Source: Bacilli bacterium
GTDB lineage: Bacteria > Bacillota_I > Bacilli_A > RF39 > UBA660
Assembly (NCBI GenBank): GCA_016296435.1
Contig: JAEDJI010000024.1
Span: 1-11,594 of the forward strand
Direction: 5' to 3'
DNA: 11,594 bases
Positions 6,133-11,594 of this stretch are shown piece by piece (position 1 is the stretch's first letter; each line of letters opens with the position of its first letter). The position numbers were made by a program, and so were the translations under genes. Below the pieces are notes generated by a model. It was not told the DNA's origin. It worked only from the letters and a program-made list of their open reading frames with translations, and made no database searches.

Positions 6133-7329
6133 ATGAATCGTGATGATTTTAAAATATTAAAGAATGATTTTATCTTTTTTGATAATTGTGCTACTACTTT
6201 AAAACCAAATATAGTGGTAGATGAAACTGTTAAATATTACACAGAATATACTTCTAATGCACATCGTGGAGATTATGATAATAGTATAAAAGTAGATACT
6301 TTATATGAGGAGACTAGAACTAAAGTAAGAAAATTAATAAATGCAGAAAATGATAGTGAAATAGTATTTACAAGTGGTGCGACTGAGGCTCTTAACTTAG
6401 TAGTATTTGGATTTATGAAATACAATTTGAAAAAGGGAGATGAAGTTTTTCTTACTAAAGCAGAACACGCATCAAATGTTATTCCTTGGTTAGAACTTGC
6501 TAATGAAAAGGGAATAAAAATTAAATATATTCCACTAGATAAGGATCATAAATTAGATTACGATAAGTTGGTTAAGATGGTTAGTTCGAAAACAAAGGTA
6601 ATATCAATAGCACATGTTACAAATACAATTGGAGATATTAGACCAATAGAAAAAATAGGAAAGCTTTGTAAAGAAAATAATATTTATTTTGTTGTAGATG
6701 GTGCTCAAAGTGTACCTCATTTTAGAGTTGATGTATTAAAAAATAATATAGATTTTCTTGCTTTCTCTGCTCATAAAATGCTTGGTCCAACTGGAGTGGG
6801 TGTTCTTTATGGTAAATATAATTTATTAAATGAGATGAGACCAATTATTTTCGGGGGAGGAATGAATAATATATTTGAATCAACTGGAGAGGTAGAATAT
6901 AAAAGTGTTCCTACTAGATTTGAGGCTGGTACTCCTAATATCGCGGGGGTAATTGGTTTAAATAGAGCAATAGATTATATAAATAGTATTGGTTATGATG
7001 CTATACAATCTCAAGAAAAGGAACTTAGAAAGTATTTAATAGATAATTTGAAGAGTATAGATAATATTATTTTATATAATGAAAATAGTGATACTGGTAT
7101 AGTTTTATTTAATTTAAAAGATATATTTCCACAGGATACATCAGTTTATCTTAATACATATCATATTTGTGTTAGAGCAGGTAATCATTGTGCTAAAATA
7201 TTAAAAGATGAACTAGGTATTAAAAATACTTGTAGAATTAGTATATATTTTTATAATACAAAAGAAGAAATTGATGTCCTTATTGAGGCATTAAAGAAAT
7301 CAAAAAATATATTTGAAGTGGTGATATAA
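6133..7329 (+). CDS. sufS: Cysteine desulfurase SufS
   Basis: A 398-aa PLP-dependent group II cysteine desulfurase that releases sulfur from L-cysteine as an enzyme persulfide. Key residues visible: SGATEALN at 81-88 (cofactor phosphate binding), His112 in EHASN stacking on PLP, Asp189 in VVDGAQS, the Schiff-base Lys215 in FSAHKMLGPTG, and the active-site Cys353 in RAGNHCAK. The RxGxHCA active-site context and the length are those of SufS/CsdA rather than NifS/IscS. ATG 6133 uses GGAGGTGAT (6121-6129) as SD, which contains the sufD stop. The reading frame overlaps sufU by one base, so the two partners are translationally coupled. Confidence 0.96.
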   Translation: MNRDDFKILKNDFIFFDNCATTLKPNIVVDETVKYYTEYTSNAHRGDYDNSIKVDTLYEETRTKVRKLINAENDSEIVFTSGATEALNLVVFGFMKYNLKKGDEVFLTKAEHASNVIPWLELANEKGIKIKYIPLDKDHKLDYDKLVKMVSSKTKVISIAHVTNTIGDIRPIEKIGKLCKENNIYFVVDGAQSVPHFRVDVLKNNIDFLAFSAHKMLGPTGVGVLYGKYNLLNEMRPIIFGGGMNNIFESTGEVEYKSVPTRFEAGTPNIAGVIGLNRAIDYINSIGYDAIQSQEKELRKYLIDNLKSIDNIILYNENSDTGIVLFNLKDIFPQDTSVYLNTYHICVRAGNHCAKILKDELGIKNTCRISIYFYNTKEEIDVLIEALKKSKNIFEVVI

Positions 7330-7745
7330 TGGATAGTAATTTAAGAAGAGAGATAATACTTGATAATTATCAAAATCCTTTTCATAAACAAATAAAAGAT
7401 GATTATTTAAAGGTTAATACTAATAATGAATCTTGTATTGATAATATTGATATATATTTTTCATTTGAGGGTGATGTTTTAAAAGATATAACATTTAATG
7501 GGGAAGCGTGTGCTATATCTACTAGTGCTACTTCGATATTACTTAGGAATGTTATTGGAAAGACTAGAAAGGAAATATCTGATATTTTACTTAATTATGA
7601 TAATATGATAAATGAAAAAGAATATGATAAAGATTTATTAAAAGAACTTAATGTGTATGATGAAATATATTTGCAACCTAATAGAAAAAATTGTGCTTTA
7701 TTACCTGCGAATGCGATAAGAAAAGCATTAGAACAAACAAAGTAG
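7329..7745 (+). CDS. sufU: SufU zinc-dependent sulfurtransferase
   Basis: A 138-aa protein of the SufU/IscU family. In Firmicutes it takes the persulfide sulfur from SufS through a zinc site and passes it to the SufBCD scaffold. The four zinc/persulfide ligands are at the expected places: Cys36 and Asp38 in ESCID, Cys61 in EACAIS, and Cys122 in RKNCALL. The usual CGD is CID here, a substitution that leaves both ligands. The insertion between the second and third Cys, typical of SufU against IscU, is present (about residues 75-110). ATG 7329 overlaps the sufS stop as TAATG. It is the last gene of the operon, and a strong terminator starts inside its 3' end. Confidence 0.93.
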   Translation: MDSNLRREIILDNYQNPFHKQIKDDYLKVNTNNESCIDNIDIYFSFEGDVLKDITFNGEACAISTSATSILLRNVIGKTRKEISDILLNYDNMINEKEYDKDLLKELNVYDEIYLQPNRKNCALLPANAIRKALEQTK

Positions 7746-7768
7746 ACCAAAAAGTCTACTTTGTTTTT
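7735..7768 (+). terminator. Strong intrinsic terminator of the suf operon
   Basis: A 13-bp perfect stem, AAACAAAGTAGAC (7735-7747) with GTCTACTTTGTTT (7754-7766), has a 6-nt loop and a T-run to 7768. The left arm overlaps the end of sufU. Its presence rules out a sufB co-transcribed directly downstream. Confidence 0.9.
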
Positions 7769-7784
7769 GATTATTGTTTTCATA

Positions 7785-7820
7785 AAACATTTCATTACAA
7801 GAAATGTTTGTAGTTTTTTT
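7785..7820 (+). terminator. Second hairpin with T-run behind sufU
   Basis: A 9-bp stem, AAACATTTC (7785-7793) with GAAATGTTT (7801-7809), and a 7-nt loop are followed after GTA by G and seven or more T. On the minus strand it also ends in TTTT, so it may serve the convergent transglutaminase gene. Confidence 0.6.
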
Positions 7821-7850
7821 TAGTGTATTTAATAATTTAAAATAAAAAGA

Positions 7851-8774
7851 CTAAATAGCCTCTTTAAATACTTCTTCATTAAATTTGTGTTCTCCAACAT
7901 TTAGTTCTTGAAGTCTTTTATATTTAATAAGTAAGAATAAATTTTCTAAGCGATCACTACCATCTTTCATAATTGGATCATCCCATGTTAAATCTAAATG
8001 ATACCATTCTTTATTTATTTTAACTAAATTCCATATATGTGTTTCACTAGATACTTTGATGTTATTAATCTTAAATTTATATAAAAATATACTCATTAGA
8101 TCTGCATATGCACCACAAGTACCATATTTATTTTTTAATATATAGTTAACTTTATTATATTCTCTTTCAGGATTTTTATTTCTAATATCATCGGTAGCAT
8201 ATTTACTTTTATCTATGACATAATTATGAATAGTAGTAATTTTTTGTTTATTTGACATATTTTTCTTTATTTTTGAATCAATAATTTTATCTACTTCTTT
8301 ATTGATATAGGTAATTTCTTCTTGTGAATAGGTTTTATTAATATTTACAGTTACTTCTCCATATTTGTTATAAGTAGTATCAATTTTATTGAATTGATTA
8401 AATGGATGAACAAAGTTGTTTATGTAAGATATTTTATCATTATTTTTATTTATTTTAATAACATCTGATATACATTCTTTATAAGAAGGGTCACAATAAA
8501 AAGTAAAAGTATTAGTTCCACTATTGATTATTGTGTATAAAACATTAAATAGTTGTTTTTTATTTTTAATAATAAAGTCATCTGTATTTTGAACGAATTC
8601 ATAATCATTATCATTATAATATTCATTTTTATTTATCTTAATATTATCTAGTTTATGTAATATATTGTTTCTATAGTAAAGATATATATCATCTTTAAAA
8701 TAAAATGATGTTCCAAGTATAAAAGTTAGTATAATTAGACAAATTACTAATGTAATTATAATAGTTTTTTTCAA
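7851..8774 (-). CDS. Membrane-anchored transglutaminase-like protein
   Basis: A 307-aa protein with an N-terminal signal anchor (KKTIIITLVICLIILTFILG) and a C-terminal transglutaminase-like papain-fold domain. The triad is visible: Cys220 in YGTCGAYADL, His246 in ETHIWNLV, Asp261 in HLDLTWDDP. Before it lies a short helix block typical of the fold (QKITTIHNYVIDKSKY, about 177-192). Bacterial proteins of this kind are usually extracytoplasmic proteases or cross-linkers; the substrate is unknown. The start is TTG (8772-8774): GGTGAT (complement of 8779-8784) is its SD, and the predicted -10 at 8791-8796 puts the transcription start near 8784. The ATG at 8784-8786 would then sit at the very 5' end without an SD. 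The gene has its own promoter and no operon partner. Confidence 0.82.
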   Translation of the reverse strand: MKKTIIITLVICLIILTFILGTSFYFKDDIYLYYRNNILHKLDNIKINKNEYYNDNDYEFVQNTDDFIIKNKKQLFNVLYTIINSGTNTFTFYCDPSYKECISDVIKINKNNDKISYINNFVHPFNQFNKIDTTYNKYGEVTVNINKTYSQEEITYINKEVDKIIDSKIKKNMSNKQKITTIHNYVIDKSKYATDDIRNKNPEREYNKVNYILKNKYGTCGAYADLMSIFLYKFKINNIKVSSETHIWNLVKINKEWYHLDLTWDDPIMKDGSDRLENLFLLIKYKRLQELNVGEHKFNEEVFKEAI

Positions 8775-8790
8775 ATTAATCACCATTTAC

Positions 8791-8819
8791 ATTTTATCAA
8801 AAAAAAATAAAGTAGGCAA
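8791..8819 (-). promoter_or_regulatory. Promoter of the transglutaminase-like gene, inside the rpsT terminator
   Basis: On the minus strand, TTGCCT (8814-8819), a 17-nt spacer and TAAAAT (8791-8796), with the SD GGTGAT exactly 6 nt further on. The -35 box is built from the loop and inner stem of the rpsT terminator. Confidence 0.65.
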
Positions 8820-8831
8820 TCCTAACTTTAT
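8799..8831 (-). terminator. Intrinsic terminator of rpsT
   Basis: On the minus strand, ATAAAGTTAGG pairs with CCTACTTTAT (8821-8831 with 8807-8816, one bulged base) around a 4-nt loop. A long U-tract follows (complement of 8799-8807). It starts three bases after the rpsT stop. Confidence 0.85.
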
Positions 8832-8833
8832 AT

Positions 8834-9082
8834 TTATTTGTTTGCTTTCATTAATCTAGATTTTTCTCTAGCAGCTTTATTAGCATGAATTAATCCATTT
8901 GAAGCATTCTTATCAATTAATTTAATAGCATTGTTAACTGCTTCATCTTTACCTTCATTGTTTTTAATAGCAATTTTAGCTTTTTTAATAGCAGTTCTCA
9001 TACTAGAAATAGCAGTTCTATTCATTTCTCTTTTTTTTGCATCAGTTTTTACTCTTTTCTTAGCACTTTTAATATTTGGCAT
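8834..9082 (-). CDS. rpsT: 30S ribosomal protein bS20
   Basis: An 82-aa bS20 with the family N-terminus MPNIKSAKKRVKTDAKKRE, the following SSMRTAIKKAKIAI helix, and the C-terminal block GLIHANKAAREKSRL. The very basic three-helix protein binds 16S rRNA early in 30S assembly. Length is normal for Firmicutes (80-90). ATG 9082 has the SD GAGGTGA (complement of 9087-9093). It has its own promoter and terminator and is divergent from gpr, the same arrangement as in Bacillus. A shadow frame on the other strand is ignored. Confidence 0.97.
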   Translation of the reverse strand: MPNIKSAKKRVKTDAKKREMNRTAISSMRTAIKKAKIAIKNNEGKDEAVNNAIKLIDKNASNGLIHANKAAREKSRLMKANK

Positions 9083-9112
9083 AATTTCACCTCACTTTTT
9101 TAATCAATACTA

Positions 9113-9141
9113 ATTTTACCAAAAAAAAAATAAAAAATCAA
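9113..9141 (-). promoter_or_regulatory. SigA-type promoter of rpsT
   Basis: On the minus strand, TTGATT (9136-9141), a T-rich 17-nt spacer and TAAAAT (9113-9118). The leader to the start codon is about 24 nt, too short for an obvious structured autoregulatory element. Confidence 0.7.
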
Positions 9142-9177
9142 ATAAAATATATATATTTTTTAATAAAAATTATAATT

Positions 9178-9207
9178 TTGTATTAAAAAGTTGTCTTTTT
9201 TTATACT
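9178..9207 (+). promoter_or_regulatory. Promoter of gpr-spoIIP
   Basis: TTGTAT (9178-9183), an 18-nt spacer and TATACT (9202-9207), with the SD GGTGAT (9214-9219) 6 nt downstream. The same bases can be read as a degenerate forespore promoter: GTATT (9180-9184), 17 nt, TATACTA (9202-9208), against SigG-type GnATR and CATnnTA with one mismatch each. In Bacillus gpr is a forespore gene, so the latter reading is biologically plausible. Confidence 0.55.
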
Positions 9208-9222
9208 AATAATGGTGATATT

Positions 9223-10248
9223 ATGAGGGAGATAGATTTATCTAAGTATAAAATAAGGACTGATTTAATTGCAGATATTATATCAAATGAAAATTTATCT
9301 AATATTTATGAGGAGAATGATGTTATAAATGGTTGTAGTATTAAAAGAATAAGACTTGATAAAGATAATGCTTTAAAGATAAATAAAAAAGAGGGTAATT
9401 ATACTACTATATATTTTGATGATATAACTGATAAGAATAATTATGATAATGTTTTAAATATATTTAAAAAGGAGTTTAAAAGTATGCTTTCTCTTACTTC
9501 TATAGGAGATAATGACACGTGTTTAGTGATAGGTTTAGGTAATGATAAATCTACTCCAGATAGTTTAGGCCCAAAGACAATTAATAATATTGAAGTTACA
9601 AGACATATATATGAATTATTTAATAGTTTAGAAGATGGTTATAGAGTTGTTTCAGCATTAAATCCTGGTGTAATGGGTACTACTGGAATAGAAACTAGTG
9701 ATATAATACTTTCTGTTGTTAAGAATATAAAACCTGATTTTATAATAGTAATAGATGCTTTAGCAAGTGATTGTATAGATAGGGTGTTAAAAACAATACA
9801 GATTACGAATACTGGTATTAATCCAGGTTCAGGAATAGGTAATTCAAGGAAAGAATTGTCTTCTTTTGTACTGGGTATTCCTGTTATAGCAATAGGTATT
9901 CCAACTGTTGTTGATGCTGTAACTATTGTATATGATACATTAAACTATATGGAAAAGCATTTTAGTTATACTATAAATAATAGAGATAATTTAGTTAATA
10001 AGCTTATTCCTAGTTCTAAAATAAATTATTTAAATAATAATAATTATAGTCTTAATAATAAGGAGAAGACTTATTTTCTTGGAGCAATTGGTAATTTAAG
10101 TGATTTTGAAAAAAAGGCTCTTATATATGATGTTCTTAGTCCTATTGGTTATAATTTGATGGTTACTCCAAAAGAAGTTGATTTTGTTATAGATAAATTT
10201 TGTTTACTTATTAGTGATGGTATAAATAAATCAATTCATAATATATAA
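9223..10248 (+). CDS. gpr: Spore germination protease GPR
   Basis: A 341-aa aspartic-type endoprotease of family A25 that degrades small acid-soluble spore proteins early in germination. It is made in the forespore as an inactive zymogen. Signature blocks: DLSKYKIRTDL at 5-15, matching the GPR propeptide and its junction; VIGLGNDKSTPDSLGP at 102-117 with catalytic Asp113; NPGVMGTTGIETSD at 147-160; and IDALASDCIDRV at 177-188 with catalytic Asp178, then TGINPGSGIGN. Both catalytic aspartates are kept. Length is slightly below the 370 residues of Bacillus GPR, mainly in the C-terminal third. ATG 9223 has GGTGAT at 3-nt spacing. It leads the spoIIP operon. Confidence 0.96.
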   Translation: MREIDLSKYKIRTDLIADIISNENLSNIYEENDVINGCSIKRIRLDKDNALKINKKEGNYTTIYFDDITDKNNYDNVLNIFKKEFKSMLSLTSIGDNDTCLVIGLGNDKSTPDSLGPKTINNIEVTRHIYELFNSLEDGYRVVSALNPGVMGTTGIETSDIILSVVKNIKPDFIIVIDALASDCIDRVLKTIQITNTGINPGSGIGNSRKELSSFVLGIPVIAIGIPTVVDAVTIVYDTLNYMEKHFSYTINNRDNLVNKLIPSSKINYLNNNNYSLNNKEKTYFLGAIGNLSDFEKKALIYDVLSPIGYNLMVTPKEVDFVIDKFCLLISDGINKSIHNI

Positions 10249-10295
10249 CGACAAAATATATATTAAATATATAGTAATATTATTTTGGTGATAAT

Positions 10296-11123
10296 ATGAA
10301 GTATATTAAGATTATATTTTGTCTTTTTTTAATATTTATTTCTTTTTATTTTACAATTAATAGTTCTTTTTATGAGGGTGATTTAGTTGATATTAATAAT
10401 ATGAATACTAAGAAAATAATTAAAAATATATTTTTATCTATTGGAAATGAAAAGACAAATAATGTTTTAAATCTTTTGAAAAGTAATAATTCTAATGAAA
10501 TAGTAATAAATACTATAGATACTAATAGTACTAATAAAAAAATAGAGGTTTATTTATATAATTCACATAATAGGGAAGAGTATAAAACTAATATTTACGG
10601 AATTACTCCTAGTGTTATGGATGTTAGTAATATGATACAAAATGAGCTTTTAAAGTATTATGTTTATTCTTATGTAGAGAAGATGGATGTTGTTGGAGAA
10701 ATTAAAAAGCGTGATTTAGAATATTATGATACATATGATATTTCTAGAAATAATATAATTAGTATAAGAAAAAAGTATCCTAGTATTAATTATATATTTG
10801 ATATACATAGGGATTCTGTATCTGGAGATTTATCTAGAGTAAAAATAAATGATAAGAGTTATGCTAAGATAATGTTTTTAGTGGGTAAAAAGAATTCTAA
10901 TTATAAAGAGAATGAAAAAAATATAAAAATAATGAGTGATTATATAAATAAAAAGTATCCAGGAATACTTAGAAATAATTATTATAATAATTATATATTT
11001 AATCAAGATTTAATACCTAATGCCTTTTTAATTGAAGTAGGAGGTATTGATAATACAATAGAGGAATTACATAATACATCACAGGTTTTAGCAGAAGCTA
11101 TAAATTATTTGATTGGGGGGTAA
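10296..11123 (+). CDS. spoIIP: Stage II sporulation protein P, amidase SpoIIP
   Basis: A 275-aa membrane-anchored N-acetylmuramoyl-L-alanine amidase and endopeptidase that works with SpoIID and SpoIIM to digest septal peptidoglycan and drive engulfment of the forespore. A single membrane helix at about 4-21 is followed by a linker and the amidase domain from about residue 83. Expected zinc and catalytic residues: YNSHNREEY at 88-96 (His91, Glu95), DIHRDS at 169-174 (His171) and FLIEVGG at 244-250 (Glu247). It is shorter than the roughly 400 aa of Bacillus SpoIIP, chiefly in the linker. ATG 10296 has GGTGAT (10287-10292). It lies 47 nt behind gpr and one base ahead of the next gene. A TAATAT at 10275 resembles a -10 but has no -35. 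Confidence 0.92.
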   Translation: MKYIKIIFCLFLIFISFYFTINSSFYEGDLVDINNMNTKKIIKNIFLSIGNEKTNNVLNLLKSNNSNEIVINTIDTNSTNKKIEVYLYNSHNREEYKTNIYGITPSVMDVSNMIQNELLKYYVYSYVEKMDVVGEIKKRDLEYYDTYDISRNNIISIRKKYPSINYIFDIHRDSVSGDLSRVKINDKSYAKIMFLVGKKNSNYKENEKNIKIMSDYINKKYPGILRNNYYNNYIFNQDLIPNAFLIEVGGIDNTIEELHNTSQVLAEAINYLIGG

Positions 11124-11124
11124 T

Positions 11125-11445
11125 ATGAAGAATACATTAATTAAGATAATAATACTTAGTTTAGTTGTGTTTTTCTTGGTACTTGTGTTTGCAGAGAAGT
11201 CTGGCTATTTAAAGACTAAGGAAGAGAAGAATAAAATATTAACTGAAGAACAAATTGAGATATTTGAAAGGGATATAGCCCAAGGTAAAAAGGTTGATAT
11301 TAATGATTATGTTGTTGATAATTATAAGGATTATACAAATGAAGTATCTAATAATTTTTATAGAGTTTCATTAAAGTTAGAAAAAGGTGTTGATGGAATA
11401 ATTAAATTTATATTTAAAGGGGCTTCTAGGGCTGTTGTGGATTAA
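11125..11445 (+). CDS. Small membrane protein in the yqxA position
   Basis: A 106-aa protein with an N-terminal membrane helix (about residues 4-22, LIKIIILSLVVFFLVLVF), then a charged Lys/Glu-rich stretch (EEKNKILTEEQIEIFERDI), a DYTNEVSNNFYR segment and a C-terminal amphipathic stretch ending FKGASRAVVD. I do not recognise a family from sequence. ATG 11125 lies one base after the spoIIP stop, with a G6 run (11115-11120) as SD; a TTG at 11113 inside spoIIP is less likely. In Bacillus this slot between spoIIP and lepA holds yqxA, another small membrane protein of about the same size, so this may be a diverged counterpart. The tight coupling suggests a sporulation role, possibly with SpoIIP. 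Confidence 0.75.
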   Translation: MKNTLIKIIILSLVVFFLVLVFAEKSGYLKTKEEKNKILTEEQIEIFERDIAQGKKVDINDYVVDNYKDYTNEVSNNFYRVSLKLEKGVDGIIKFIFKGASRAVVD

Positions 11446-11452
11446 AAAATAT

Positions 11453-11493
11453 AATGCGATGTTTTTCTGTATTAGAAAGATATCGCATTTTTT
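11453..11493 (+). terminator. Intrinsic terminator of the gpr-spoIIP operon
   Basis: An 8-bp stem, AATGCGAT (11453-11460) with ATCGCATT (11482-11489), is capped by an inner TTTC/GAAA helix and followed by a T-run to 11493. It begins seven bases after the stop of the small membrane protein. Confidence 0.85.
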
Positions 11494-11510
11494 ATATTGA
11501 GTTTTTTCTT

Positions 11511-11552
11511 TTTAAATTATTTTAAATTATTATTGAAAAATAATTTAAAATA
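11511..11552. repeat. Tandem 10-bp repeat and 14-bp palindrome over a promoter
   Basis: TTTAAATTAT occurs twice head to tail (11511-11520, 11521-11530). TATTTTAAATTATT (11518-11531) and AATAATTTAAAATA (11539-11552) are a perfect 14-bp inverted repeat with a 7-nt centre. The centre contains the -35 of the next promoter and the right arm fills its spacer, so a repressor site is plausible. Confidence 0.6.
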
Positions 11553-11561
11553 TTGTATTAT
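11533..11561 (+). promoter_or_regulatory. SigA-type promoter of the gene starting at 11591
   Basis: TTGAAA (11533-11538), a 17-nt spacer and TATTAT (11556-11561), overlapped by the 14-bp palindrome. Confidence 0.65.
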
Positions 11562-11590
11562 TAATTTATAAGAAAATAAGGAGTGTTAGA

Positions 11591-11594
11591 ATGA
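11591..11594 (+). CDS. Start of the next gene (only the start codon is in the window)
   Basis: ATG at 11591-11593 is preceded by AAGGAGTG (11578-11585), a strong SD, and by a promoter at 11533-11561. No protein sequence is visible. Gene order in Bacillus (rpsT, gpr, spoIIP, yqxA, lepA) suggests lepA, elongation factor 4, purely by synteny. Confidence 0.5.

Noticed and set aside
7595..7795. Minus-strand open frame of 66 codons
   Set aside because: It lies antisense across sufU and its terminator, has no SD, and the sufU frame carries all conserved residues.
8775..8786. ATG at 8784-8786 as start of the transglutaminase gene
   Set aside because: It has no SD and sits at the predicted transcription start; TTG at 8772-8774 has GGTGAT at 4-nt spacing.
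8931..9113. Plus-strand open frame of 60 codons
   Set aside because: It is antisense to rpsT; its hydrophobic look comes from complementing a Lys/Ala-rich gene.
9119..9180. AT-rich A-run and TA-repeat tract as an origin or curved-DNA element
   Set aside because: There are no DnaA-box-like repeats, and the tract is explained by the divergent rpsT and gpr promoters in AT-rich DNA.
10249..10295. Separate promoter for spoIIP
   Set aside because: TAATAT at 10275-10280 has no acceptable -35 at 16-18 nt; co-transcription with gpr is simpler.
1..11594. CRISPR array, tRNA/rRNA, IS element, attachment site or phage gene
   Set aside because: I saw no regularly spaced repeats, no cloverleaf-like or rRNA-like sequence, no transposase motif and no long terminal inverted repeats with target duplications.

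Overview
The window is an AT-rich stretch (A/T-dominated codons and spacers) from a compact, endospore-forming Bacillota genome. The spore evidence is direct: a CotD-like coat protein fragment, two YjcZ-like microproteins, the germination protease gpr and spoIIP. Shine-Dalgarno (SD) sites are of the GGAGG or GGTGAT type. All nine Trp codons I read are TGG, so the standard bacterial code fits. The best guess, by inference only, is an uncultured low-GC lineage of Bacilli or relatives with a streamlined genome. I see no tRNA, rRNA, CRISPR array, insertion sequence or phage gene.

Layout. 1-175: 3' end of a CotD-like coat gene with its terminator. 176-506: a spacer with two AT-rich inverted repeats, a possible 43-aa membrane microprotein and a strong promoter. 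507-1691: patatin-like phospholipase. 1724-2757: rpoZ (omega) and recX, separated by a terminator-like hairpin that overlaps the rpoZ stop; a bidirectional terminator follows. 2761-3759 (-): PrsA-type parvulin foldase lipoprotein. 3840-4115: two unlabelled tandem YjcZ-like microproteins (25 and 41 aa) behind a possible mother-cell sigma promoter. 4128-4493 (-): HIT-family hydrolase. 4621-7768: SUF iron-sulfur operon sufC-sufD(short)-sufS-sufU, closed by a strong terminator and lacking sufB. 7851-8774 (-): membrane-anchored transglutaminase-like protein. 8834-9082 (-): rpsT. 9223-11445: gpr, spoIIP and a small membrane protein in the position of Bacillus yqxA. 11591: start codon of the next gene, which synteny predicts to be lepA.

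How the genes relate. The right-hand block keeps the rpsT/gpr-spoIIP-yqxA-lepA order known from Bacillus, joining spore protein degradation (GPR) and engulfment peptidoglycan hydrolysis (SpoIIP). The SUF genes form one tightly packed unit: a sulfur donor (SufS), a sulfur shuttle (SufU), the ATPase (SufC) and a reduced SufB/D-type scaffold.

The most unexpected pattern is regulatory. Six of the nine predicted vegetative-type promoters place the -10 box exactly 6 nt before the SD sequence, so the transcripts should begin at or next to the SD. That architecture also settles the start codon of the transglutaminase gene, whose -35 box lies inside the rpsT terminator hairpin.
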